Positions 1-7,287 of a stretch of 37,496 nt of DNA are shown in pieces (the stretch's first letter is position 1; each line of letters starts with the position of its first letter). Source of the stretch: a virus; the IMG/VR virus record IMGVR_UViG_3300031651_000007, positions 1 through 37,496 of that record; one strand, written 5' to 3'. The translations under genes were made by a program, and so were the position numbers. The notes under the pieces were generated by a model. That model was given only the letters and a program-made list of their open reading frames with translations, was not told where the DNA came from and did not search any database.

Positions 1-17
1 ATTTTCAGTTTATTACT

Positions 18-389
18 TTATAATTTAATACCCCTATCCCTGTGTGCTTCTCTTCCTGACTTTTTATTATGACATCTTGCAGTCATTGATTGTAGATTTG
101 ATAGTAATAATGGTTCTCCGTATTTACCATTCTGTGTATCGTAAGGATCAATAGGATTGATAGGAATAATATGATCCACTGTATTGGCCTGTAGTATTCT
201 ATTTCTGCGTTTACAATCTTCACATTCACAAAATGGATTTAATTTAAGCTTTACCTCTCTTATTCTTTTCCATGCTTTCGAGTTATAGAACCATGTTGGT
301 GTTATCTTTCTTCCTTGTCCTTGTTCTTTATTATAATCTCTCTTTGGTAGTTCCCAGGGTTTTCTTTTTTTTATATAAAGCTTAGACAT
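18..389 (-). CDS. HNH endonuclease (packaging-associated)
   Basis: A 123-residue HNH nuclease. The Cys pairs (NPFCECEDC), VDHIIPI with the catalytic His, a following Asn (LSNLQ) and the final CHNKKSG His/Cys make a standard zinc-stabilised HNH fold. In HK97-like phages this nuclease lies next to the terminase and helps TerL cut concatemers. Here it is the last gene at the left edge, and on a circular map it would lie just upstream of TerS at 37458. I place the start at ATG 389; the frame also has a TTG at 395. The upstream gene stops at 392, so the two touch. Confidence 0.88.
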   Translation of the reverse strand: MSKLYIKKRKPWELPKRDYNKEQGQGRKITPTWFYNSKAWKRIREVKLKLNPFCECEDCKRRNRILQANTVDHIIPINPIDPYDTQNGKYGEPLLLSNLQSMTARCHNKKSGREAHRDRGIKL

Positions 390-391
390 AT

Positions 392-568
392 TCAATTCAA
401 ATATAGATGTTCTTCAAACATATAGTTAAATACTAAATCTTCTTGAGCTGTCATTATTCTTTTTGGCAACCCATCTTTAGAAAGTTGAAATACATATTGC
501 TCATAACAGAGATGAATATCTTCATCAGTTCCGAATAAGCAAAACAATATGGGATTTGTACCTTTCAT
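392..568 (-). CDS. Small hypothetical protein, first gene after the attenuator
   Basis: A 58-residue acidic protein starting MKGTNPILFCLFG, with no motif I recognise. Its ATG is only a few bases after the U-run of the terminator at 575-616, and its stop lies 3 bases beyond the HNH ATG. It is therefore the first product made when transcription passes the terminator and is probably cotranscribed with HNH and terminase. Its function is unknown. Confidence 0.6.
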   Translation of the reverse strand: MKGTNPILFCLFGTDEDIHLCYEQYVFQLSKDGLPKRIMTAQEDLVFNYMFEEHLYLN

Positions 569-574
569 TATTAT

Positions 575-616
575 TAAAAAAGCCTATCACGAAAATAGGA
601 AGGATCGCAATAGGCT
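575..616 (-). terminator. Rho-independent terminator between early operon and HNH/terminase
   Basis: On the minus strand AGCCTAT (616-610) pairs with ATAGGCT (587-581) and runs straight into six T. A short CGA/TCG pairing can extend the helix inside the loop. The element ends a few bases before the ATG at 568, so it controls entry into the HNH-terminase operon. Confidence 0.7.
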
Positions 617-660
617 AAACTTAAACATCTCATGAATCTTAATACTAAACCCTATTGCGA
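605..660 (-). promoter_or_regulatory. Alternative (antiterminator-like) hairpin overlapping the terminator
   Basis: TCGCAATAGG (660-651) is a perfect 10-base complement of CCTATTGCGA (614-605). The second segment shares most of its bases with the left arm of the terminator at 575-616, so the two helices exclude each other. This is the layout of an attenuator. No ligand or protein site can be named from sequence. Confidence 0.55.
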
Positions 661-687
661 ATATACAAAATATATCAAATATTACAA
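658..687 (-). promoter_or_regulatory. Candidate Bacteroidetes-type promoter for the late operon
   Basis: TTG at 687-685, a 19-base spacer, then TATATTCG at 665-658 match the TTG/TAnnTTTG consensus at all but one -7 base. It overlaps the stop codon of the gene at 682-816. A transcript starting here would begin near 651 and would lack the first arm of the antiterminator hairpin. Confidence 0.4.
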
Positions 688-816
688 ATAATTATTCTCA
701 ACATCATCAAACATATTTTCAAATTCTCTTCTTTTGAAGATAGAAAGACCAATAAAATAGAATATTAGAGCTATCGACTGAAATAATATTTTAATATGTT
801 TAAATAGCTTTTTCAT
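682..816 (-). CDS. Small single-span membrane protein
   Basis: A 44-residue product. A basic N-terminus (MKKLFKHIK) is followed by one hydrophobic segment (about residues 9-26) and an acidic tail. The ATG overlaps the stop of the upstream gene in an ATGA arrangement, which supports translation. It is the last gene before the attenuator. The family is not recognised. Confidence 0.55.
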   Translation of the reverse strand: MKKLFKHIKILFQSIALIFYFIGLSIFKRREFENMFDDVENNYL

Positions 817-995
817 TTGATACAAGATTTTATTATTATTTCTGCAAGTTTATCTAAAGAATAATCTGATTGATGGTATTTTTCAACATTACCATAATGC
901 ATTCTTATCGCAAATAAGAATAAACATTTAGCGCCTTCTTTATCAATACCTAATTCGGCACATCGTTTCTTATAATCATACCAATAACCTTTCAT
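813..995 (-). CDS. Hypothetical small phage protein
   Basis: A 60-residue product starting MKGYWYDYKKRCAELGI, probably all-helical and mildly basic. It overlaps the next gene by four bases (ATGA), which suggests translational coupling in the early operon. No known domain is visible. Confidence 0.6.
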   Translation of the reverse strand: MKGYWYDYKKRCAELGIDKEGAKCLFLFAIRMHYGNVEKYHQSDYSLDKLAEIIIKSCIK

Positions 996-1119
996 TGGCT
1001 TTATGTGTTATTAATTTCTCTTTCGATTCTTTTTTCTTGAATATTATAAGACAAACAATAATGATAAACTAGCCTATTGTTATACAAAATCTACCGAAGT
1101 AGTTAAGGAATTTTTTCAT
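976..1119 (-). pseudogene. Single-TM ORF interrupted by an in-frame TAG
   Basis: From ATG 1119 the frame reads 16 residues (MKKFLNYFGRFCITIG), a TAG at 1071-1069, then FIIIVCLIIFKKK and on to a TGA at 976. The hydrophobic segment spans the TAG, so the parts look like one small membrane protein broken by a nonsense codon. TAG serves as a normal stop elsewhere in the window (for example 8896 and 12752). Readthrough or a simple pseudogene are both possible. Confidence 0.35.
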
Positions 1120-1343
1120 CTTGAATGCTTTTTTAACTTTTTCAATAATCGTTTATTTGGAATAGCTTTAACCATGAATTTAATCTTATTTATGTACTTT
1201 GCGGCCAATTCTTTTTCTTCCTCCACATCAACATCCTGTTCGATCAAACACTGTTTAGCATATTCTACATCTTCCTGTAGCATTTTTAATTCAACACTAT
1301 CCAACCTTTGAAGAATCGTTTTGTCGTCATTATTAGTATCCAT
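1116..1343 (-). CDS. Hypothetical acidic/helical protein
   Basis: A 75-residue protein with an acidic first half and a very basic C-terminus (LLKKLKKHSR). It is probably helical or coiled-coil. No family is recognised. It lies in the run of small early genes between the methyltransferases and the terminase. Confidence 0.6.
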   Translation of the reverse strand: MDTNNDDKTILQRLDSVELKMLQEDVEYAKQCLIEQDVDVEEEKELAAKYINKIKFMVKAIPNKRLLKKLKKHSR

Positions 1344-1408
1344 ATTTCGCCAGTTTTTGTTGTATCACAATTTCTATTTTGATTTATATTTCTCTCCACG
1401 CGAGACTT

Positions 1409-1783
1409 TTAGTAATGTATTCCCGGTTTGAATGAAGAAGTAGTATCTTTTTCTTCAAATAAAGGTATATAAACTTTCTCAATCCACCATAGAAAATCCT
1501 CATCAAAGGCTATTTGTCGCCATTCAAATACTGAATGAGTTGCATAGAACCATTTCTCATATTCTTTCCATAGATAGAGAAATTCTTTTGCGTGTTCGTA
1601 ATTACAATCATACCATAATTCATCATCGAATTGAACGTAATAAGGAGGAGATTCTGCCGGTTCTTTCCAGTTAGTTGTTTTCAGATCATAAGCTATTGTC
1701 CGGCAACTTACACACCATGTTACGAGTAAAAACAACACAATAAATAAGATGATAGATAGCCAAGTGCTTTTTTGTATTTTCAT
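1409..1783 (-). CDS. Membrane-anchored hypothetical protein
   Basis: A 124-residue protein with an N-terminal hydrophobic segment (about residues 9-26, IILFIVLFLLVTW) followed by CVSC, then an aromatic, acidic, Trp/Tyr-rich extracytoplasmic part. It could be an uncleaved anchor or a lipoprotein, since a Cys follows the hydrophobic stretch, but no clean lipobox is seen. Its ATG overlaps the stop of the 39-residue gene upstream (ATGA). A host-envelope role such as superinfection exclusion is possible but only inferred. Confidence 0.6.
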   Translation of the reverse strand: MKIQKSTWLSIILFIVLFLLVTWCVSCRTIAYDLKTTNWKEPAESPPYYVQFDDELWYDCNYEHAKEFLYLWKEYEKWFYATHSVFEWRQIAFDEDFLWWIEKVYIPLFEEKDTTSSFKPGIHY

Positions 1784-1899
1784 GATCTTAGATTATTTAT
1801 AAGCCAATTAAGTTTAATACTTAAAAAGTCAAAACAAATAGCTAATAACAAAAATATTTTTGCTATTGGATAAAACAATATGTATATTATTATTTTCAT
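1780..1899 (-). CDS. Very small membrane peptide
   Basis: A 39-residue hydrophobic peptide (MKIIIYILFYPIAKIFLLL) with a basic end. Its stop overlaps the ATG of the next gene (ATGA at 1783-1780), the main argument that it is translated. Function is unknown. Confidence 0.45.
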   Translation of the reverse strand: MKIIIYILFYPIAKIFLLLAICFDFLSIKLNWLINNLRS

Positions 1900-1949
1900 T
1901 TTTTCACGATTTTATATATGTATGAACCATTTAACATAAATTAATTTTA

Positions 1950-2174
1950 TTAATCAGGCATTTTGACTTTATCAGGATTTTCTTTTTGCCACTTTTGAAA
2001 ATCTTCATGGATTTTATAAATTTCAGTCAACTGTTCAGTTGATATATCAGAGAAATAAGCAGCTAAACAATACATATTTATTGCAACAATTGATAATTTG
2101 TCTTGTGCGCGAACTACAAAAACAGGTTCATTCCTGCTCAATGCTTTTTCTAAAATGTTTCTTGGATCTTTCAT
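1950..2174 (-). CDS. Conserved hypothetical phage protein
   Basis: A 74-residue protein with the segment NEPVFVVRAQDKLS near residue 15, followed by a helical region. I know similar small proteins (EPVFVLR-QDKL type) from Bacteroidetes phages and prophages, without an assigned function. Its ATG overlaps the stop of the upstream gene. Confidence 0.7.
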   Translation of the reverse strand: MKDPRNILEKALSRNEPVFVVRAQDKLSIVAINMYCLAAYFSDISTEQLTEIYKIHEDFQKWQKENPDKVKMPD

Positions 2175-2419
2175 AATTTTTTTAGTTTATTGTAAAGTCC
2201 TTTATAGGTATTTCTGCTTTTTATAGCTGAAATTAATTCTTCTCTTAATTCAGAACATCTTCTTTTATACCAATCAAGATCAGATTGGAGTTTTTTGTAG
2301 TTAGTAGCCATTATTTCAGTAGCATCCGCAATCCTCTGTAATGAACCACAATTTATATTTTCAATTGTATTTTCATTAGATGCAAATAACCTTTTACTTT
2401 TATTTCTTAATGTTTCCAT
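2171..2419 (-). CDS. Conserved coiled-coil phage protein
   Basis: An 82-residue protein with LQRIADATEIMATNYKKL (about residues 27-44) followed by a heptad-rich coiled coil (YKRRCSELREELI). This layout is frequent in Bacteroidetes phage accessory regions, with no known role. It sits just after the adenine methyltransferase gene and overlaps the next gene by four bases. Confidence 0.7.
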   Translation of the reverse strand: METLRNKSKRLFASNENTIENINCGSLQRIADATEIMATNYKKLQSDLDWYKRRCSELREELISAIKSRNTYKGLYNKLKKL

Positions 2420-2426
2420 AATTATT

Positions 2427-3140
2427 TTAGAATATATTTAATTGTTGTTTATGTATTTCAAGTCTTTTACAAGCTGCTTCGTAATATTCTTTATCAATTT
2501 CATAGCCTGTTAAATCAAATCCCATATCCCAACAAGCAATAGCAATTGAGCCGGAACCTAAATGAGTATCGAGTATCTTATCTCCTTCTTTGGTGTAGTT
2601 TTTTAGTATCCAAATATAAAGTTCTACTGGTTTTTGTGTCGGGTGGATATCCATAGAACCAGAAAAAGGTTTATTATATTTTATCTCGCTATTTTTCCCA
2701 ATTTTTTTGCCACGCTTAAATCCAGAATGAATAAGTGACACAATTTTCATTGGTTTATTAAACGAAGTCCATGCCATTTCACCACTCGAATAAGTTTCTA
2801 ATGATTCAACTTTATCCCATATAATCCAACATGAAGAATCAAATGGAATTTTACTTATAAAATGGTTAGCTCCCCATATAATTTGGTTCTTACTTACTCG
2901 TAAAAGTTCAATAAAATATGCTTTATTCAGTGATTTATTATCCCATTTTTTGTTTTTGTAATCAGTTCGTTTTATAAATGAATTTTTTCTAGATTTATTT
3001 TTACCAATAGTTAATTTGTTATTTGCTCTACCAATTCCATAAGGCGGGTCTACAATAGCCAAATCAAATTGATTGTCTTTCATTTTAAGCATTGCCGGTA
3101 AACAATCTTCATTGTATAATTTTATTTCAGGTTTTCTCAT
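2427..3140 (-). CDS. Beta-class DNA (adenine-N6 or cytosine-N4) methyltransferase
   Basis: A 237-residue SAM-dependent DNA methyltransferase. The catalytic DPPYGIG lies near residue 33 and the SAM-binding DTHLGSGS near residue 192. This DPPY-first order is typical of the beta class (D12/N6_N4_Mtase). The central target-recognition part includes HPTQKPVELY. I choose ATG 3140 because it overlaps the upstream TGA (ATGA); ATG 3155 is also possible. It probably protects phage DNA from host restriction. No cognate restriction enzyme is certain. Confidence 0.88.
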   Translation of the reverse strand: MRKPEIKLYNEDCLPAMLKMKDNQFDLAIVDPPYGIGRANNKLTIGKNKSRKNSFIKRTDYKNKKWDNKSLNKAYFIELLRVSKNQIIWGANHFISKIPFDSSCWIIWDKVESLETYSSGEMAWTSFNKPMKIVSLIHSGFKRGKKIGKNSEIKYNKPFSGSMDIHPTQKPVELYIWILKNYTKEGDKILDTHLGSGSIAIACWDMGFDLTGYEIDKEYYEAACKRLEIHKQQLNIF

Positions 3141-3769
3141 AGTAATTTTCCCCATTGATCTGCCATTGCTTTTGCTATTCCTGGAAATGTTTTACTTCTT
3201 ATGTGTCCTCCGTCTGAATCTCGGCGAAGCAGAGCATACCATTTCTGCATTCTCTTACCGCTCGCAAATTCAATAAACTCCCCTTTATCTACATGGGTAA
3301 TCTCTTTATTAAATAAGTCTGGCTCTGAAGCATGAAACAGAGGGGGCAGATTATGAAGCCAAAGGCATGTTGTTTTTTGTGCTTCATTCCCGAAATAATA
3401 AGGTTGTATTATCTGATCTGGTTTCCTGTATATTTTACTCATTATCCCCACGGGGTTTTCTATCATCCACTTCGGAATATTTGTTTTAGCAAATGACATA
3501 AAAAAATCAATCCCCTGTTGTTGTCGTCCATCTTTACGCTTCTCCTCAAACCAAGCAGCACCCGATACAGCTAAATGAGTACACGGGGGAAATGCAAGCA
3601 TCATATCCCAACCTTTATTTAATTGCTCAAGGACATCACCTTGTATGTGCCATTCGGGGTGACCTCCGGAACATGGCAAAATATCACAACTATATGCCTC
3701 GTGTCCACGTTCTCGGAACGCTTTACATACTGCTTGGCTTTCCTCACATGCTATTAATACCTTTGCCAT
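3137..3769 (-). CDS. DNA cytosine methyltransferase-like protein
   Basis: A 210-residue protein of the phage C5-methyltransferase-like family. It opens with MAKVLIACEESQAV (Rossmann strand 1), has AFPPCTHL with the motif-IV Pro-Cys nucleophile near residue 62, and WMIENPVGIMS corresponding to the ENV motif. It is shorter than full C5 enzymes and lacks an obvious large target-recognition domain. Start and stop overlap both neighbours (TAATG upstream, ATGA downstream), so it is tightly coupled with the nuclease-like gene and the beta-class methyltransferase. Activity is uncertain. Confidence 0.75.
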   Translation of the reverse strand: MAKVLIACEESQAVCKAFRERGHEAYSCDILPCSGGHPEWHIQGDVLEQLNKGWDMMLAFPPCTHLAVSGAAWFEEKRKDGRQQQGIDFFMSFAKTNIPKWMIENPVGIMSKIYRKPDQIIQPYYFGNEAQKTTCLWLHNLPPLFHASEPDLFNKEITHVDKGEFIEFASGKRMQKWYALLRRDSDGGHIRSKTFPGIAKAMADQWGKLL

Positions 3770-4221
3770 TATAGTAATTTATGATTTAATTTAATCGCTA
3801 TTTCTTCCCATTTGTACATAGGCATTGATTCGTTATGAAGTAATGGAGCTTTTTTAATTGTTTTCAAATACTTATTCATACCGATTTTGCAAACTATTAT
3901 CAGACCGGCATAATCACATCCAGGGATTTCTTTTTGAGCGATTTCTTCGGACAGAACATAATAAAAATAATTCGGTATTGCTGTGATGTCTCTTTGTTCT
4001 GACAATGCTTTGTGTTTATCGGCTTTTTTAAAATCTTGTAAGTAATCGAACCGGCTGCATTTGATTTCAAACTCAGTTATAAAATTTCCGTTATTGTTTT
4101 TATCTATCGCCAGTAAATCAGATTCCCAAGTAAAGAAATAAATGTTTGGGATCATTATTTTGTAATAATATCGAAATTTCTCTCTGATTATTATTTTCTG
4201 TATGTCTTTTTCTGAGGTCAT
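3769..4221 (-). CDS. PD-(D/E)XK-like nuclease
   Basis: A 150-residue protein. WESDLLAID (near residue 29) followed by ITEFEIKCSRFDYL (near 47) fits the D...ExK core of the PD-(D/E)XK superfamily, as in MmcB-like repair proteins. Next comes a conserved helix with KADKHKAL. It lies between the Gp37/Gp68 gene and two methyltransferase genes with overlapping starts. It could be a repair or recombination nuclease or part of a modification system; I cannot decide. Confidence 0.6.
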   Translation of the reverse strand: MTSEKDIQKIIIREKFRYYYKIMIPNIYFFTWESDLLAIDKNNNGNFITEFEIKCSRFDYLQDFKKADKHKALSEQRDITAIPNYFYYVLSEEIAQKEIPGCDYAGLIIVCKIGMNKYLKTIKKAPLLHNESMPMYKWEEIAIKLNHKLL

Positions 4222-4976
4222 ATCGGATAATTTTGAATATTTAAACCTAAAGAATTTCTTTTATCAAAGAATGGAATGTTTGCTTCTTTGCATTGATCGT
4301 ATAAATTTCTTATCCATTCTATTTTCATTGGGCGCGCTTTGGGTCCGGTTTCGGGGCCAGATATTATCCAATCAATTTTAGGGTTTAATATTTGTGGTTG
4401 AATATTATAAGTTTCTCCTTCGTCTAAAAACCTCGGAGGCTGATAATTTTCATTGAATTCCCAGAAATATTTATATAAATCAATATCAGATAATAAAGGC
4501 TCACAACTTACAAATCTAACTGTTGCTGGTATCTGAAGTAAAATAGGAATTCTTTCATCTGCTGTTTTTTGATTTTCGGCTGTCACTCCTATCCAATTAT
4601 GATCATAAAAATGAAATGGAAATCCTTGCCATTTACTTTTCCATTCAACATATTCAAGTATTCGATTAGGTCTTTTTGTTAAAATTTGATATTCATGTTG
4701 TCCGGCCTTTAATGTCATTTCAATAACCTGATCTATCCATTCAAAAGGAACTGATTCATGAAATAAATCATTCCAAATTGCATAAGCAGTTGGTTTTTTT
4801 CTATGAAGTGGCCTTTCAAGTCTTTCAGGATGAAATACTATTCCAGTTTCTTTTCTGAATCGTTTTTCCATAGACATACTCCAACAATTTAAGCATGCCT
4901 CAGAAACAGGTGTACAGCCTTCGACTAATTTCCAGCCTTGATCCCACCATTGACCTTGATTTGTTTTATCAAACAT
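4218..4976 (-). CDS. Gp37/Gp68 family (DUF5131) phage protein
   Basis: A 252-residue protein of the three-Cys phage Gp37/Gp68 family. The N-terminal pattern EGCTPVSEACLNCW (Cys-x7-Cys-x2-Cys) is the hallmark and resembles a radical-SAM-type cluster ligand set. Other family blocks are ILTKRPNRI, WIGVTAENQ, RFVSCEPLL and WIISGPETGPKARPM. The biochemical role is not established. The gene starts one base after a 49-residue gene and overlaps the nuclease gene by four bases. Confidence 0.87.
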   Translation of the reverse strand: MFDKTNQGQWWDQGWKLVEGCTPVSEACLNCWSMSMEKRFRKETGIVFHPERLERPLHRKKPTAYAIWNDLFHESVPFEWIDQVIEMTLKAGQHEYQILTKRPNRILEYVEWKSKWQGFPFHFYDHNWIGVTAENQKTADERIPILLQIPATVRFVSCEPLLSDIDLYKYFWEFNENYQPPRFLDEGETYNIQPQILNPKIDWIISGPETGPKARPMKIEWIRNLYDQCKEANIPFFDKRNSLGLNIQNYPI

Positions 4977-4977
4977 T

Positions 4978-5127
4978 TTATTGAGTTTTAAATTTTGATC
5001 GAAAAATTGAGTTCAGTTTAATAAAAAGATGAATATTATCATTGATTAAAGCTCCATTCATGGCAATTTCAAGATCGTTTTTACTATTAAGAATTGCTTT
5101 TGCTATTTTTTCTTTGGTTTTTCCCAT
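4978..5127 (-). CDS. Small hypothetical protein
   Basis: A 49-residue basic protein starting MGKTKEKIAKAILNSKNDLEI. It fits exactly between the NinB-like gene and the Gp37/Gp68 gene, with a one-base gap downstream. The ATG and context support it. No domain is seen. Confidence 0.55.
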   Translation of the reverse strand: MGKTKEKIAKAILNSKNDLEIAMNGALINDNIHLFIKLNSIFRSKFKTQ

Positions 5128-5132
5128 GATTT

Positions 5133-5537
5133 TTAGATTAAACCTTTCGATTTGTAATAATTATAAGCTTCCAAAGCTGCTTTATCCTGCGGATCAGGAA
5201 TTACATGGCCTTCCTGTCTGGCATCAATGACAACTTTATCAATAAAATGTGAAGCTTGTTCTATACTAAACTGGCTTAATGAAATTCTGATTTTCTTTTC
5301 TTCATCCAGGATTGTTATTTCTTTGTAAATAGGGAACCTATCAAGATAATATTCGTAAATATCCTGGGGTTCATTCCCAGTATCATCAGCAACAATTGTA
5401 AAAACAAGCCAGATATACCGAAGTTGATTCATGGTTTTAGATTCCGGGATATGCTCAATTTTTATCCATTTCTTTTTAGCAAACATTTTATCAATGAATA
5501 TTATTGCTTGCTCTCTTTGTGATGGTTTATAAATCAT
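5133..5537 (-). CDS. NinB-like recombination protein
   Basis: A 134-residue protein. The segment SKTMNQLRYIWLVFTIVADDTG, split around residues 33-54, and the C-terminal block IDKVVIDARQEGHVIPDP are shared with phage NinB/Orf-like proteins, which aid recombination mediators in lambda. It lies next to the helicase loader, consistent with replication/recombination. Its start overlaps the 62-residue gene upstream (ATGA). The assignment is by motif memory only. Confidence 0.5.
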   Translation of the reverse strand: MIYKPSQREQAIIFIDKMFAKKKWIKIEHIPESKTMNQLRYIWLVFTIVADDTGNEPQDIYEYYLDRFPIYKEITILDEEKKIRISLSQFSIEQASHFIDKVVIDARQEGHVIPDPQDKAALEAYNYYKSKGLI

Positions 5538-5722
5538 TTTAAAATCTTACTTTTATAAATTTTCAATTCAAAATTATATGGGAATATATAAGCTAACTGA
5601 TTAACTGAATGATATAAAATAGCTAAATTATTTAATATTATATCAATATTGATTTTTCTGCAACTCCTTATATCCAATTCATTGTATTTTATTTTGAATA
5701 ATAACAATTCTATTTTCTCCAT
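5534..5722 (-). CDS. Small hypothetical protein
   Basis: A 62-residue, Ile/Leu/Asn-rich, probably helical protein starting MEKIELLLFKIKYNELDI. It overlaps the end of the helicase loader gene by 13 bases and the NinB-like gene by 4. No family is recognised. Confidence 0.55.
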   Translation of the reverse strand: MEKIELLLFKIKYNELDIRSCRKINIDIILNNLAILYHSVNQLAYIFPYNFELKIYKSKILK

Positions 5723-6333
5723 GATTCGCCTTTTAATTCAATAAAATTAAACATTTCAATAAATCTATCGAGTAATTTATCGGGGTAAATTTTACTAAGT
5801 TCTTTTTGATTTAAATTACTCGTGCAGTGTGTTAATTTATTGTTATCAGTAAAAACTTCATAACGAGCCATTAACATTGATTCGTATTCATCCCTGAAAA
5901 CAGTTCCATAATTTTTAACATCATAATCTTTTTCTATTCCGAATTCATTGATTAATAAATTAATTGGATTTCTATATTTTCCCCGATCATCAGTTTTAAT
6001 ATTGAATCCAAATAAATCAAGATTTTTTTCAAGTTTGAAATGGTTAAGGATCCTTTCGACTGAAGAAACAAGGAAAGCATTTGGATGAAATGCGTATAAT
6101 TCAGATAAATATTTTCTGAGAATCAATAACACAGTCGATTTCCCGATCCCTGGTTCACCATAAATATACAATCCTTTGTTAATATCGTATTTACAATCTC
6201 TTTGACCGTTGAAATATTTTAACAATTCCGGTAATAATTCTTTTAGTTCTTTTGTATACACATAATCTTTCCCTGCAATTTTGGCATAGATTTTTTTATG
6301 TTCAATCAAATCAAACATTTTATTAGTTGACAT
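5710..6333 (-). CDS. DnaC-like helicase loader (AAA+ ATPase)
   Basis: An AAA+ ATPase of the DnaC/IstB type. The Walker A is GEPGIGKST. The Walker-B region reads LLINEFGIE instead of the usual LLIDD(L/I), so the metal-binding Asp position is Asn-Glu. A sensor-like HCTSNL and an arginine-finger-like LLDRFIEMF follow. It should load the replicative helicase onto the initiator complex. The frame is open to ATG 6387, but that would overlap the upstream gene by 65 bases; ATG 6333 or 6318 is more likely. Confidence 0.8.
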   Translation of the reverse strand: MSTNKMFDLIEHKKIYAKIAGKDYVYTKELKELLPELLKYFNGQRDCKYDINKGLYIYGEPGIGKSTVLLILRKYLSELYAFHPNAFLVSSVERILNHFKLEKNLDLFGFNIKTDDRGKYRNPINLLINEFGIEKDYDVKNYGTVFRDEYESMLMARYEVFTDNNKLTHCTSNLNQKELSKIYPDKLLDRFIEMFNFIELKGESWRK

Positions 6334-7090
6334 TTTTTGCCCTTTGTTCAAATGTTCTTTGTGTATGACTTCTTTGATTGGTTTCATTTGAATAATTTAA
6401 ATATTTTTGTAATTTATCCGTTCTTGTAATAAATTCAGGTGTTAAATATTTTGGATTTTCAATATGAAATTTATCATTTTTACAATTTTCGATTGCTTGA
6501 TATATTTCTTTAATAGTAAAACCTTCTTTTATCCTTGCATTTAATTGCCTTTTTGTTTTATCATCAATTATTCGAATTTTTTTATCAGTTATTTCATTAA
6601 ATCGTTTTAGAAAATCACTATATATATTTTTTACTTTACTTTCCTTTACTTTACTTTGTGGAGTTTCCGGCAACGTTTGGGGTGTTTTTGATTCGGAAAC
6701 CTTAGTTTCCGTAACATTAATCCCGTTTTCGATTCGTAAACTATTCAAATCCTTAGTTCTTTTACCGAAAACACTTTCTGATCTCTTATCTAATTGAGGG
6801 CAAAAAACATATCCATTTACCTGTTTTAATAACTTAATATGGAATAAGTATTCGGAAACCTGGGTTAATTCGTCGGAAACTATGTTTAAATCTCCGGAAA
6901 CTAATTCTATTTCTGTTTCATCCCATTTCAAAATTAGTAAATCAGCCTCGCAAAGAATCTCCAATAACATATTATAAATAGCATAACCTTTATGCTCAAA
7001 CTTAGCTCTCAATGCTTTTATTTTTCTATCATTCCGCATTGAATTGTCATGAGGAAAATAATCTAAATTGTTTTTTTGTGGCCTTGCCAT
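6323..7090 (-). CDS. DnaD-like replication initiator (DUF4373 N-terminus)
   Basis: A 255-residue protein. The start MARPQKNNLDYFPHD and a winged-helix N-terminal half are typical of the Lin1244/Lin1753-like DUF4373 domain. The C-terminal half (SDFLKRFNEITDKKIR, then an RLKxGF-type region) is a phage replisome C-terminal domain. This type binds the origin and recruits the helicase loader, whose gene follows directly. I choose ATG 7090 over 7129 because family members begin with MARP or MARK. The proposed origin region lies just upstream. Confidence 0.82.
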   Translation of the reverse strand: MARPQKNNLDYFPHDNSMRNDRKIKALRAKFEHKGYAIYNMLLEILCEADLLILKWDETEIELVSGDLNIVSDELTQVSEYLFHIKLLKQVNGYVFCPQLDKRSESVFGKRTKDLNSLRIENGINVTETKVSESKTPQTLPETPQSKVKESKVKNIYSDFLKRFNEITDKKIRIIDDKTKRQLNARIKEGFTIKEIYQAIENCKNDKFHIENPKYLTPEFITRTDKLQKYLNYSNETNQRSHTQRTFEQRAKNVN

Positions 7091-7125
7091 CTTACAAATA
7101 ATTTGTAATTGGTTAATAAAAAAAA

Positions 7126-7287
7126 TCAAACCTTATTTCTAAAGAATGATTTATTAAACATTTTTTTCTGTTCTACTGTGCCAGCATTAACTCTATTGTA
7201 AACAGTTTTTTCCGATCTTATTTGTTCAATAAGCATAAACTGATCAATCGAATAATACTTCTTATCTTCTATTGTAATTACAGACAT
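7126..7287 (-). CDS. Small HTH-type DNA-binding protein
   Basis: A 53-residue protein from ATG 7287 (MSVITIEDKKYYSIDQFML). YSIDQFMLIEQIRSEKTVYNRV looks like a short excisionase/MerR-like winged helix, commonly found directly upstream of phage initiator genes. An ATG at 7344 would add 19 residues. It could regulate replication genes or act at the nearby candidate origin. Confidence 0.6.
   Translation of the reverse strand: MSVITIEDKKYYSIDQFMLIEQIRSEKTVYNRVNAGTVEQKKMFNKSFFRNKV

Noticed and set aside
976-1119. Genome-wide TAG recoding, as in some crAss-like phages
   Set aside because: TAG ends several normal genes here (8896, 12752, 15453), and no other gene is interrupted by TAG.
3073-3276. 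Plus-strand 67-residue frame
   Set aside because: It lies antisense to two well-supported methyltransferase genes and has no motif.
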